Below are positions 1 to 11,200 of a stretch of DNA of 64,000 bases, piece by piece. This DNA comes from Luidia sarsii. Lineage: Eukaryota; Echinodermata; Asteroidea; Paxillosida; Luidiidae. The notes beneath the pieces were generated by a model. That model searched no databases. It was not told the origin of the DNA and saw only the letters and a list, made by a program, of their open reading frames with translations. Position numbers and translations under genes: made by a program. The stretch's first letter is position 1; every line of letters begins with the position of its first letter. The stretch covers positions 23,796,543 to 23,860,542 of the forward strand of contig OX465101.1 of NCBI GenBank assembly GCA_949987565.1, given 5' to 3'.

Positions 1-263
1 AAATAGTTTTGAGGATAATGACTAGAAGGTAAAGACCGTCTGACACATACCCCTACATGTGTTTTGTTGACAGTCGCATTGCCGGTACACTTATCAAACC
101 GATGGCATCAGGGTACATTTGCCTGGGCGTGTTTCGGTGCAGATTTCAGGAACCTTGCTAATTCTTTCGGAAATCGATTGACTAGGCCAAGGGCTACGAT
201 CTGAACATAGTTTCAGCTTCATGGGGTGAATATTAATGGGCGATATTTAGAAGGAGGCATTAC

Positions 264-347
264 ATGTGTCTTGCCCGAGATTCTTTGCAGTGTATTGTAA
301 GCGCGTCACAATATGCTTGGCTGTGCGCCTTCGCTCAAAGAACATGA
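264..347 (+). other. Recurring 27-codon ORF behind a purine-rich tract (first copy); coding status doubtful
   Basis: In nearly every unit an ATG at unit 264 opens 27 codons ending in TGA at 345-347. It is preceded by 'aaggagg' (class I) or 'gaggagg' (class II) six bases before the ATG, the geometry of a bacterial ribosome binding site. Among common substitutions in the frame, four are silent (272, 287, 305, 339) and three change a residue (276 R to G, 292 C to F, 315 T to A). F units have a 4-base insertion that creates a stop after codon 16. I recognise no protein motif. A chance ORF in satellite DNA is the likelier explanation. Confidence 0.12.
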
Positions 348-408
348 CTCTTTTGCCTTGAAATGATTCTTGGATTGAGTCTCAGATATCTTGTCTTTCG
401 ATTGGATC

Positions 409-418
409 CTCTCGAGAG
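409..418. other. Invariant 10-bp perfect palindrome in each unit (first copy)
   Basis: The sequence 'ctctcgagag' is a perfect inverted repeat just after 'ggatc'. I saw no variant of it in the array. It lies in the nearly invariant half of the unit, so it is a candidate protein-binding site, but no known factor is implied. A second palindrome, 'agatatct', lies at 384-391; in F units it lengthens to 10 bp. Confidence 0.6.
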
Positions 419-3218
419 CATGTCAAGCTACAGATAGGTCAATTTTCAGCTTCTGGAACGAAATAGTTTTGAGGATAATGACTAGAAGGTAAAGACCGTC
501 TGACACATACCCCTACATGTGTTTTGTTGACAGTCGCATTGCCGGTACACTTATCAAACCGATGGCATCAGGGTACATTTGCCTGGGCGTGTTTCGGTGC
601 AGATTTCAGGAACCTTGCTAATTCTTTCGGAAATCGATTGACTAGGCCAAGGGCTACGATCTGAACATAGTTTAAGCTTCATGGGGTGAATATTATTGGG
701 TGATATTTAAAAGGAGGCATTACATGTGTCTTGCCCGAGATTCTTTGCAGTGTATTGTAAGCGCGTCACAATATACTTGGCTGTGCGCCTTCGCTCAAAG
801 AACATGACTCTTTTGCCTTGAAATGATTCTTGGATTGAGTCTCAGATATCTTGTCTTTCGATTGGATCCTCTCGAGAGCATGTCAAGCTACAGATAGGTC
901 AATTTTCAGCTTCTGGAACGAAATAGTTTGAGGATAATGACTAGAAGGTAAAGACCGTCTGACACATACCCCTACATGTGTTTTGTTGACAGTCGCATTG
1001 CCGGTACACTTATCAAACCGATGGCATCAGGGTACATTTGCCTGCGCGTATTTCACTGCAGATTTCAGGTACCTTGCTAATTCTTTCGTGAATCGATTGA
1101 CAAGGCCAAGGGCTACGATCTAATATAGTTTAAGCTTCATGGGGTGAATATTAAAGTGCGATATTTAGGAGGAGGCATTACATGTGTCTTGCCCGAGATT
1201 CTTTGCAGTGTATTGTAAGCGCTTCACAATATACTTGGCTGTGCGCCTTCGCTCAAAGAACATGACTCTTTTGCCTTGAAATGATTCTTGGATTGAGTCT
1301 CAGATATCTTGTCTTTCGATTGGATCCTCTCGAGAGCATGTCAAGCTACAGATAGGTCAATTTTCAGCTTCTGGAACGAAATAGTTTTGAGGATAATGAC
1401 TAGAAGGTAAAGACCGTCTGACACATACCCCTACATGTGTTTTGTTGACAGTCGCATTGCCGGTACACTTATCAAACCGATGGCATCAGGGTACATTTGC
1501 CTGGGCGTGTTTCGGTGCAGATTTCAGGAACCTTGCTAATTCTTTCGGAAATCGATTGACTAGGCCAAGGGCTACGATCTGAACATAGTTTCAGCTTCAT
1601 GGGGTGAATATTAATGGGCGATATTTAGAAGGAGGCATTACATGTGTCTTGCCCGAGATTCTTTGCAGTGTATTGTAAGCGCGTCACAATATGCTTGGCT
1701 GTGCGCCTTCGCTCAAAGAACATGACTCTTTTGTCTTGAAATGATTCTTGGATTGAGTCTCAGATATCTTGTCTTTCGATTGGATCCTCTCGAGAGCATG
1801 TCAAGCTACAGATAGGTCAATTTTCAGCTTCTGGAACGAAATAGTTTTGAGGATAATGACTAGAAGGTAAAGACCGTCTGATACATACCCCTACATGTGT
1901 TTTGTTGACAGTCGCATTGCCGGTACACTTATCAAACCGATGGCATCAGGGTACATTTGCCTGCGCGTATTTCACTGCAGATTTCAGGTACCTTGCTAAT
2001 TCTTTCGTGAATCGATTGACAAGGCCAAGGGCTACGATCTGAATATAGTTTAAGCTTTATGGGGTGAATATTAAAGGGCGATATTTAGGAGGAGGCATTA
2101 CATGTGTCTTGCCGGAGATTCTTTGCAGTTTATTGTAAGCGCGTCACAATATACTTGGCTGTGCGCCTTCGCTCAAAGAACATGACTCTTTTGCCTTGAA
2201 ATGATTCTTGGATTGAGTCTCAGATATCTTGTCTTTCGATTGGATCCTCTCGAGAGCATGTCAAGCTACAGATAGGTCAATTTTCAGCTTCTGGAACGAA
2301 ATAGTTTTGAGGATAATGACTAGAAGGTAAAGACCGTCTGATACATACCCCTACATGTGTTTTGTTGACAGTCGCATTGCCGGTACACTTATCAAACCGA
2401 TGGCATCAGGGTACATTTGCCTGCGCGTATTTCACTGCAGATTTCAGGTACCTTGCTAATTCTTTCGTGAATCGATTGACAAGGCCAAGGGCTACGATCT
2501 GAATATAGTTTAAGCTTCATGGGGTGAATATTAAAGGGCGATATTTAGGAGGAGGCATTACATGTGTCTTGCCGGAGATTCTTTGCAGTTTATTGTAAGC
2601 GCGTCACAATATACTTGGCTGTGCGCCTTCGCTCAAAGAACATGACTCTTTTGCCTTGAAATGATTCTTGGATTGAGTCTCAGATATCTTGTCTTTCGAT
2701 TGGATCCTCTCGAGAGCATGTCAAGCTACAGATAGGTCAATTTTCAGCTTCTGGAACGAAATAGTTTTGAGGATAATGACTAGAAGGTAAAGACCGTCTG
2801 ACACATACCCCTACATGTGTTTTGTTGACAGTCGCATTGCCGGTACACTTATCAAACCGATGGCATCAGGGTACATTTGCCTGGGCGTGTTTCGGTGCAG
2901 ATTTCAGGAACCTTGCTAATTCTTTCGGAAATCGATTGACTAGGCCAAGGGCTACGATCTGAACATAGTTTCAGCTTCATGGGGTGAATATTAATGGGCG
3001 ATATTTAGAAGGAGGCATTACATGTGTCTTGCCCGAGATTCTTTGCAGTGTATTGTAAGCGCGTCACAATATGCTTGGCTGTGCGCCTTCGCTCAAAGAA
3101 CATGACTCTTTTGTCTTGAAATGATTCTTGGATTGAGTCTCAGATATCTTGTCTTTCGATTGGATCCTCTCGAGAGCATGTCAAGCTACAGATAGGTCAA
3201 TTTTCAGCTTCTGGAACG

Positions 3219-3678
3219 AAATAGTTTTGAGGATAATGACTAGAAGGTAAAGACCGTCTGATACATACCCCTACATGTGTTTTGTTGACAGTCGCATTGC
3301 CGGTACACTTATCAAACCGATGGCATCAGGGTACATTTGCCTGCGCGTATTTCACTGCAGATTTCAGGTACCTTGCTAATTCTTTCGTGAATCGATTGAC
3401 AAGGCCAAGGGCTACGATCTGAATATAGTTTAAGCTTTATGGGGTGAATATTAAAGGGCGATATTTAGGAGGAGGCATTACATGTGTCTTGCCGGAGATT
3501 CTTTGCAGTTTATTGTAAGCGCGTCACAATATACTTGGCTGTGCGCCTTCGCTCAAAGAACATGACTCTTTTGCCTTGAAATGATTCTTGGATTGAGTCT
3601 CAGATATCTTGTCTTTCGATTGGATCCTCTCGAGAGCATGTCAAGCTACAGATAGGTCAATTTTCAGCTTCTGGAACG
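3219..3678. repeat. Subtype E1 exemplar (class II, 460 bp)
   Basis: Class II unit with 'gatacatac' at 42-50, 'aagctttatgg' at 214-224, 'cttgccggag' at 270-279 and 'cagtttattg' at 288-297. Four copies (1839, 3219, 12874, 17472), each directly after an A unit. The unit at 2299 shares 'gatacatac' but otherwise reads as E2. Confidence 0.92.
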
Positions 3679-4137
3679 AAATAGTTTTGAGGATAATGAC
3701 TAGAAGGTAAAGACCGTCTGACACATACCCCTACATGTGTTTTGTTGACAGTCGCATTGCCGGTACACTTATCAAACCGATGGCATCAGGGTACATTTGC
3801 CTGCGCGTATTTCACTGCAGATTTCAGGTACCTTGCTAATTCTTTCGTGAATCGATTGACAAGGCCAAGGGCTACGATCTAATATAGTTTAAGCTTCATG
3901 GGGTGAATATTAAAGTGCGATATTTAGGAGGAGGCATTACATGTGTCTTGCCCGAGATTCTTTGCAGTGTATTGTAAGCGCTTCACAATATACTTGGCTG
4001 TGCGCCTTCGCTCAAAGAACATGACTCTTTTGCCTTGAAATGATTCTTGGATTGAGTCTCAGATATCTTGTCTTTCGATTGGATCCTCTCGAGAGCATGT
4101 CAAGCTACAGATAGGTCAATTTTCAGCTTCTGGAACG
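3679..4137. repeat. Subtype D exemplar (class II, 459 bp)
   Basis: Class II unit with a one-base deletion giving 'gatctaatatag' near 199-210, 'aaagtgcg' at 235-242, 'cccgag' at 274-279, and 'gcgcttcac' at 301-309. Eleven copies: starts 921, 3679, 5518, 10115, 13334, 14713, 17932, 19771, 24368, 44595 and 51488. The 921 copy also lost a T in 'aaatagtttg' and is 458 bp long. D precedes F in eight cases and G* in two. Confidence 0.93.
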
Positions 4138-4599
4138 AAATAGTTTTGAGGATAATGACTAGAATGTAAAGACCGTCTGACACATACCCCTACATGTGTT
4201 TTGTTGACAGTCGCATTGCCGGTACACTTATCAAACCGATGGCATCAGGGTACATTTGCCTGCGCGTATTTCACTGCAGATTTCAGGTACCTTGCTAATT
4301 CTTTCGTGAATCGATTGACAAGGCCAAGGGCTACGATCTGAATATAGTTTAAGCTTTAGGGTGAAAATTAAAGGGCGATATTTAGGAGGAGGCATTACAT
4401 GTGTCTCGCCCGAGATTCTTTGCAGTGTATTGTAAGCGCGTCACAATAATTATACTTGGCTGTGCGCCTTCGCTCAACGAACATGACTCTTTTGCCTTGA
4501 AATGATTCTTGGATTGAGTCTAAGATATCTTGTCTTTCGATTGGATCCTCTCGAGAGCATGTCAAGCTACAGATAGGTCAATTTTCAGCTTCTGGAACG
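4138..4599. repeat. Subtype F exemplar (class II, 462 bp)
   Basis: Longest subtype. It has 'gaatgt' at 25-30, a short deletion giving 'aggg' plus 'tgaaaatt' near 219-235, 'ctcgcccgag', a 4-base insertion giving 'aataattatac' near 311, 'caacgaac' at 336-343 and 'ctaagatatc' at 381-390. Eight copies: 4138, 5977, 10574, 13793, 15172, 18391, 20230 and 24827. All lie between D and G. Copies at 4138, 13793 and 18391 read 'ctttaggg'; the other five read 'cttcaggg'. Absent right of 25288. Confidence 0.93.
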
Positions 4600-5057
4600 A
4601 AATAGTTTTGAGGATAATGACTAGAAGGTAAAGACCGTCTGACACATACCCCTACATGTGTTTTGTTGACAGTCGCATTGCCGGTACACTTATCAAACCG
4701 ATGGCATCAGGGTACATTTGCCTACGCGTATTTCACTGCAGATTTCAGGTACCTTGCTAATTCTTTCGTGAATCGATGGACAAGGTCAAGGGCTACGATC
4801 TGAATATAGTTTAAGCTTCAGGGTGAATATTAAAGGGCGATATTTAGGAGGAGGCATTACATGTGTCTCGCCCGAGATTCTTTGCAGTGTATTGTAAGCG
4901 CGTCACAATATACTTGGCTGTGCGCCTTCGCTCAAAGAACATGACTCTTTTGCCTTGAAATGATTCTTGGATTGAGTCTCAGATATCTTGTCTTTCGATT
5001 GGATCCTCTCGAGAGCATGTCAAGCTACAGATAGGTCAATTTTCAGCTTCTGGAACG
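4600..5057. repeat. Subtype G exemplar (class II, 458 bp)
   Basis: Class II unit with 'ctacgcgt' at 123-130 (unique MluI-type site), 'cgatggacaaggtcaagg' at 175-192, 'cttcagggtgaat' and 'ctcgcccgag'. Twenty-five copies. Thirteen have 'gaaggt' (G) and twelve 'gaatgt' (G*, from 28047 rightwards). Copies at 6439, 20692, 41377 and 47812 share 'ttacag' for 'ttgcag' near 288. G is followed by C in 23 of 24 cases. Confidence 0.93.
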
Positions 5058-5517
5058 AAATAGTTTTGAGGATAATGACTAGAAGGTAAAGACCGTCTGA
5101 CACATACCCCTACATGTGTTTTGTTGACAGTCGCATTGCCGGTACACTTATCAAACCGATGGCATCAGGGTACATTTGCCTGGGCGTGTTTCGGTGCAGA
5201 TTTCAGGTACCTTGCTAATTCTTTCGGAAATCGATTGACTAGGCCAAGGGCTACGATCTGAACATAGTTTAAGCTTCATGGGGTGAATATTAATGGGTGA
5301 TATTTAGAAGGAGGCATTACATGTGTCTTGCCCGAGATTCTTTGCAGTGTATTGTAAGCGCGTCACAATATACTTGGCTGTGCGCCTTCGCTCAAAGAAC
5401 ATGACTCTTTTGTCTTGAAATGATTCTTGGATTGAGTCTCAGATATCTTGTCTTTCGATTGGATCCTCTCGAGAGCATGTCAAGCTACAGATAGGTCAAT
5501 TTTCAGCTTCTGGAACG
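5058..5517. repeat. Subtype C exemplar (class I, 460 bp)
   Basis: Class I unit with 'caggtacc' at 147-154, 'tttaagcttc', 'attaatgggtg', 'ttagaagg' and 'gtcttg' at 355-360. Twenty-nine copies counting three C' (8735, 22988, 50108), which have the class II 'ttaggagg'. C almost always follows G and precedes an E unit. Copies at 6897 and 21150 share a private 'gcatttc' for 'gcatgtc' near unit position 422, which marks them as duplicates. Confidence 0.93.
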
Positions 5518-7356
5518 AAATAGTTTTGAGGATAATGACTAGAAGGTAAAGACCGTCTGACACATACCCCTACATGTGTTTTGTTGACAGTCGCATTGCC
5601 GGTACACTTATCAAACCGATGGCATCAGGGTACATTTGCCTGCGCGTATTTCACTGCAGATTTCAGGTACCTTGCTAATTCTTTCGTGAATCGATTGACA
5701 AGGCCAAGGGCTACGATCTAATATAGTTTAAGCTTCATGGGGTGAATATTAAAGTGCGATATTTAGGAGGAGGCATTACATGTGTCTTGCCCGAGATTCT
5801 TTGCAGTGTATTGTAAGCGCTTCACAATATACTTGGCTGTGCGCCTTCGCTCAAAGAACATGACTCTTTTGCCTTGAAATGATTCTTGGATTGAGTCTCA
5901 GATATCTTGTCTTTCGATTGGATCCTCTCGAGAGCATGTCAAGCTACAGATAGGTCAATTTTCAGCTTCTGGAACGAAATAGTTTTGAGGATAATGACTA
6001 GAATGTAAAGACCGTCTGACACATACCCCTACATGTGTTTTGTTGACAGTCGCATTGCCGGTACACTTATCAAACCGATGGCATCAGGGTACATTTGCCT
6101 GCGCGTATTTCACTGCAGATTTCAGGTACCTTGCTAATTCTTTCGTGAATCGATTGACAAGGCCAAGGGCTACGATCTGAATATAGTTTAAGCTTCAGGG
6201 TGAAAATTAAAGGGCGATATTTAGGAGGAGGCATTACATGTGTCTCGCCCGAGATTCTTTGCAGTGTATTGTAAGCGCGTCACAATAATTATACTTGGCT
6301 GTGCGCCTTCGCTCAACGAACATGACTCTTTTGCCTTGAAATGATTCTTGGATTGAGTCTAAGATATCTTGTCTTTCGATTGGATCCTCTCGAGAGCATG
6401 TCAAGCTACAGATAGGTCAATTTTCAGCTTCTGGAACGAAATAGTTTTGAGGATAATGACTAGAAGGTAAAGACCGTCTGACACATACCCCTACATGTGT
6501 TTTGTTGACAGTCGCATTGCCGGTACACTTATCAAACCGATGGCATCAGGGTACATTTGCCTACGCGTATTTCACTGCAGATTTCAGGTACCTTGCTAAT
6601 TCTTTCGTGAATCGATGGACAAGGTCAAGGGCTACGATCTGAATATAGTTTAAGCTTCAGGGTGAATATTAAAGGGCGATATTTAGGAGGAGGCATTACA
6701 TGTGTCTCGCCCGAGATTCTTTACAGTGTATTGTAAGCGCGTCACAATATACTTGGCTGTGCGCCTTCGCTCAAAGAACATGACTCTTTTGCCTTGAAAT
6801 GATTCTTGGATTGAGTCTCAGATATCTTGTCTTTCGATTGGATCCTCTCGAGAGCATGTCAAGCTACAGATAGGTCAATTTTCAGCTTCTGGAACGAAAT
6901 AGTTTTGAGGATAATGACTAGAAGGTAAAGACCGTCTGACACATACCCCTACATGTGTTTTGTTGACAGTCGCATTGCCGGTACACTTATCAAACCGATG
7001 GCATCAGGGTACATTTGCCTGGGCGTGTTTCGGTGCAGATTTCAGGTACCTTGCTAATTCTTTCGGAAATCGATTGACTAGGCCAAGGGCTACGATCTGA
7101 ACATAGTTTAAGCTTCATGGGGTGAATATTAATGGGTGATATTTAGAAGGAGGCATTACATGTGTCTTGCCCGAGATTCTTTGCAGTGTATTGTAAGCGC
7201 GTCACAATATACTTGGCTGTGCGCCTTCGCTCAAAGAACATGACTCTTTTGTCTTGAAATGATTCTTGGATTGAGTCTCAGATATCTTGTCTTTCGATTG
7301 GATCCTCTCGAGAGCATTTCAAGCTACAGATAGGTCAATTTTCAGCTTCTGGAACG

Positions 7357-7816
7357 AAATAGTTTTGAGGATAATGACTAGAAGGTAAAGACCGTCTGAC
7401 ACATACCCCTACATGTGTTTTGTTGACAGTCGCATTGCCGGTACACTTATCAAACCGATGGCATCAGGGTACATTTGCCTGCGCGTATTTCACTGCAGAT
7501 TTCAGGTACCTTGCTAATTCTTTCGTGAATCGATTGACAAGGCCAAGGGCTACGATCTGAATATAGTTTACGCTTCATGGGGTGAATATTAAAGGGCGAT
7601 ATTTAGGAGGAGGCATTACATGTGTCTTGCCGGAGATTCTTTGCAGTTTATTGTAAGCGCGTCACAATATACTTGGCTGTGCGCCTTCGCTCAAAGAACA
7701 TGACTCTTTTGCCTTGAAATGATTCTTGGATTGAGTCTCAGATATCTTGTCTTTCGATTGGATCCTCTCGAGAGCATGTCAAGCTACAGATAGGTCAATT
7801 TTCAGCTTCTGGAACG
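7357..7816. repeat. Subtype E3 exemplar (class II, 460 bp)
   Basis: E-type unit with 'tttacgcttc' at 211-220, which destroys the 'aagctt' found in E1 and E2. Eight copies: 7357, 9195, 21610, 23448, 42295, 43675, 48730 and 50568. All follow C, C' or B. Copies 42295 and 48730 share a private T10A change ('tagtttagagg'). Confidence 0.92.
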
Positions 7817-8276
7817 AAATAGTTTTGAGGATAATGACTAGAATGTAAAGACCGTCTGACACATACCCCTACATGTGTTTTGTTGACAGTCGCATTGCCG
7901 GTACACTTATCAAACCGATGGCATCAGGGTACATTTGCCTGGGCGTGTTTCGGTGCAGATTTCAGGAACCTTGCTAATTCTTTCGGAAATCGATTGACTA
8001 GGCCAAGGGCTACGATCTGAACATAGTTTAAGCTTCATGGGGTGAATATTATTGGGTGATATTTAAAAGGAGGCATTACATGTGTCTTGCCCGAGATTCT
8101 TTGCAGTGTATTGTAAGCGCGTCACAATATACTTGGCTGTGCGCCTTCGCTCAAAGAACATGACTCTTTTGCCTTGAAATGATTCTTGGATTGAGTCTCA
8201 GATATCTTGTCTTTCGATTGGATCCTCTCGAGAGCATGTCAAGCTACAGATAGGTCAATTTTCAGCTTCTGGAACG
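7817..8276. repeat. Subtype B exemplar (class I, 460 bp)
   Basis: Class I unit marked by 'caggaacc', 'tttaagcttc', 'attattgggtg' at 232-242 and 'ttaaaagg' at 247-254, with 'gccttg' at 355-360. Eighteen copies. All but the one at 461 carry 'gaatgt' at 25-30 rather than 'gaaggt'. B usually follows an E unit. It lacks the 'ggtacc' site that C and all class II units have at 149-154. Confidence 0.93.
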
Positions 8277-11200
8277 AAATAGTTTTGAGGATAATGACTA
8301 GAAGGTAAAGACCGTCTGACACATACCCCTACATGTGTTTTGTTGACAGTCGCATTGCCGGTACACTTATCAAACCGATGGCATCAGGGTACATTTGCCT
8401 ACGCGTATTTCACTGCAGATTTCAGGTACCTTGCTAATTCTTTCGTGAATCGATGGACAAGGTCAAGGGCTACGATCTGAATATAGTTTAAGCTTCAGGG
8501 TGAATATTAAAGGGCGATATTTAGGAGGAGGCATTACATGTGTCTCGCCCGAGATTCTTTGCAGTGTATTGTAAGCGCGTCACAATATACTTGGCTGTGC
8601 GCCTTCGCTCAAAGAACATGACTCTTTTGCCTTGAAATGATTCTTGGATTGAGTCTCAGATATCTTGTCTTTCGATTGGATCCTCTCGAGAGCATGTCAA
8701 GCTACAGATAGGTCAATTTTCAGCTTCTGGAACGAAATAGTTTTGAGGATAATGACTAGAAGGTAAAGACCGTCTGACACATACCCCTACATGTGTTTTG
8801 TTGACAGTCGCATTGCCGGTACACTTATCAAACCGATGGCATCAGGGTACATTTGCCTGGGCGTGTTTCGGTGCAGATTTCAGGTACCTTGCTAATTCTT
8901 TCGGAAATCGATTGACTAGGCCAAGGGCTACGATCTGAACATAGTTTAAGCTTCATGGGGTGAATATTAATGGGTGATATTTAGGAGGAGGCATTACATG
9001 TGTCTTGCCCGAGATTCTTTGCAGTGTATTGTAAGCGCGTCACAATATACTTGGCTGTGCGCCTTCGCTCAAAGAACATGACTCTTTTGTCTTGAAATGA
9101 TTCTTGGATTGAGTCTCAGATATCTTGTCTTTCGATTGGATCCTCTCGAGAGCATGTCAAGCTACAGATAGGTCAATTTTCAGCTTCTGGAACGAAATAG
9201 TTTTGAGGATAATGACTAGAAGGTAAAGACCGTCTGACACATACCCCTACATGTGTTTTGTTGACAGTCGCATTGCCGGTACACTTATCAAACCGATGGC
9301 ATCAGGGTACATTTGCCTGCGCGTATTTCACTGCAGATTTCAGGTACCTTGCTAATTCTTTCGTGAATCGATTGACAAGGCCAAGGGCTACGATCTGAAT
9401 ATAGTTTACGCTTCATGGGGTGAATATTAAAGGGCGATATTTAGGAGGAGGCATTACATGTGTCTTGCCGGAGATTCTTTGCAGTTTATTGTAAGCGCGT
9501 CACAATATACTTGGCTGTGCGCCTTCGCTCAAAGAACATGACTCTTTTGCCTTGAAATGATTCTTGGATTGAGTCTCAGATATCTTGTCTTTCGATTGGA
9601 TCCTCTCGAGAGCATGTCAAGCTACAGATAGGTCAATTTTCAGCTTCTGGAACGAAATAGTTTTGAGGATAATGACTAGAATGTAAAGACCGTCTGACAC
9701 ATACCCCTACATGTGTTTTGTTGACAGTCGCATTGCCGGTACACTTATCAAACCGATGGCATCAGGGTACATTTGCCTGGGCGTGTTTCGGTGCAGATTT
9801 CAGGAACCTTGCTAATTCTTTCGGAAATCAATTGACTAGGCCAAGGGCTACGATCTGAACATAGTTTAAGCTTCATGGGGTGAATATTATTGGGTGATAT
9901 TTAAAAGGAGGCATTACATGTGTCTTGCCCGAGATTCTTTGCAGTGTATTGTAAGCGCGTCACAATATACTTGGCTGTGCGCCTTCGCTCAAAGAACATG
10001 ACTCTTTTGCCTTGAAATGATTCTTGGATTGAGTCTCAGATATCTTGTCTTTCGATTGGATCCTCTCGAGAGCATGTCAAGCTACAGATAGGTCAATTTT
10101 CAGCTTCTGGAACGAAATAGTTTTGAGGATAATGACTAGAAGGTAAAGACCGTCTGACACATACCCCTACATGTGTTTTGTTGACAGTCGCATTGCCGGT
10201 ACACTTATCAAACCGATGGCATCAGGGTACATTTGCCTGCGCGTATTTCACTGCAGATTTCAGGTACCTTGCTAATTCTTTCGTGAATCGATTGACAAGG
10301 CCAAGGGCTACGATCTAATATAGTTTAAGCTTCATGGGGTGAATATTAAAGTGCGATATTTAGGAGGAGGCATTACATGTGTCTTGCCCGAGATTCTTTG
10401 CAGTGTATTGTAAGCGCTTCACAATATACTTGGCTGTGCGCCTTCGCTCAAAGAACATGACTCTTTTGCCTTGAAATGATTCTTGGATTGAGTCTCAGAT
10501 ATCTTGTCTTTCGATTGGATCCTCTCGAGAGCATGTCAAGCTACAGATAGGTCAATTTTCAGCTTCTGGAACGAAATAGTTTTGAGGATAATGACTAGAA
10601 TGTAAAGACCGTCTGACACATACCCCTACATGTGTTTTGTTGACAGTCGCATTGCCGGTACACTTATCAAACCGATGGCATCAGGGTACATTTGCCTGCG
10701 CGTATTTCACTGCAGATTTCAGGTACCTTGCTAATTCTTTCGTGAATCGATTGACAAGGCCAAGGGCTACGATCTGAATATAGTTTAAGCTTCAGGGTGA
10801 AAATTAAAGGGCGATATTTAGGAGGAGGCATTACATGTGTCTCGCCCGAGATTCTTTGCAGTGTATTGTAAGCGCGTCACAATAATTATACTTGGCTGTG
10901 CGCCTTCGCTCAACGAACATGACTCTTTTGCCTTGAAATGATTCTTGGATTGAGTCTAAGATATCTTGTCTTTCGATTGGATCCTCTCGAGAGCATGTCA
11001 AGCTACAGATAGGTCAATTTTCAGCTTCTGGAACGAAATAGTTTTGAGGATAATGACTAGAAGGTAAAGACCGTCTGACACATACCCCTACATGTGTTTT
11101 GTTGACAGTCGCATTGCCGGTACACTTATCAAACCGATGGCATCAGGGTACATTTGCCTACGCGTATTTCACTGCAGATTTCAGGTACCTTGCTAATTCT

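Larger units (their letters stand above)
1..460. repeat. Reference unit (subtype A) with internal map
   Basis: Used here as the coordinate frame. Positions 1-125 and 357-460 are nearly invariant across the array; common variants there are only G28T, C44T and C383A. Positions 126-315 carry the class markers: class I has 'gggcgtgtttcgg' at 125-137, 'tcggaaatc' at 167-175, 'actagg' at 181-186 and 'gaacatag' at 203-210. Class II has 'gcgcgtatttcac', 'tcgtgaatc', 'acaagg' and 'gaatatag' there. Further markers lie at 151, 214-215, 231-252, 272, 276, 287, 292, 305, 315, 339 and 356. Single sites occur for 'ggatcc' (404-409), 'ctcgag' (411-416) and 'gatatc' (385-390). A 13-base direct repeat with one mismatch (tacatgtgtYttg) lies at 54-66 and 261-273. 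This copy is unusual among A units in having 'gccttg' at 355-360; the other four have 'gtcttg'. Confidence 0.95.
1..2758. repeat. Unit map, units 1-6 (irregular left segment)
   Basis: Order by start: 1 A, 461 B, 921 D (with an extra deletion), 1379 A, 1839 E1, 2299 E2 carrying 'gatacatac'. This string does not recur elsewhere in the window, and it holds the only adjacent A-B pair. Confidence 0.9.

Noticed and set aside
67..96. Bacterial promoter with TTGACA at 67-72 (and at 178-183 in class II)
   Set aside because: The -35-like hexamer is exact, but no good -10 element lies at 16-18 bases: the first has 'ttatca', and the second has 'tatagt' only at 22 bases. A hexamer alone is expected by chance.
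102..161. Second small ORF of 19 codons (ATG at 102, TAA at 159-161)
   Set aside because: No ribosome-site-like sequence precedes it, and three of the four class I/class II amino-acid-level comparisons change the residue; chance ORF.
161..180. CENP-B box
   Set aside because: 'tttcggaaatcgattg' shares TTCG but lacks the A and CGGG positions of the minimal box; the reverse strand has no match either.
247..254. Telomere-like repeat ('tttaggagg')
   Set aside because: A single occurrence per unit without tandem TTAGGG-type repetition.
301..412. tRNA- or SINE-like Pol III promoter ('tggctgtgcg' and 'tttcgattgg' resembling A and B boxes)
   Set aside because: Only partial matches, about 77 bases apart, with no foldable cloverleaf and T-runs placed without relation to them.
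1..460. The 460-bp unit as an ancient dimer of ~230 bp
   Set aside because: The only internal similarity found is the 13-base tacatgtgtYttg pair at an offset of 207; the sequence around it does not align.
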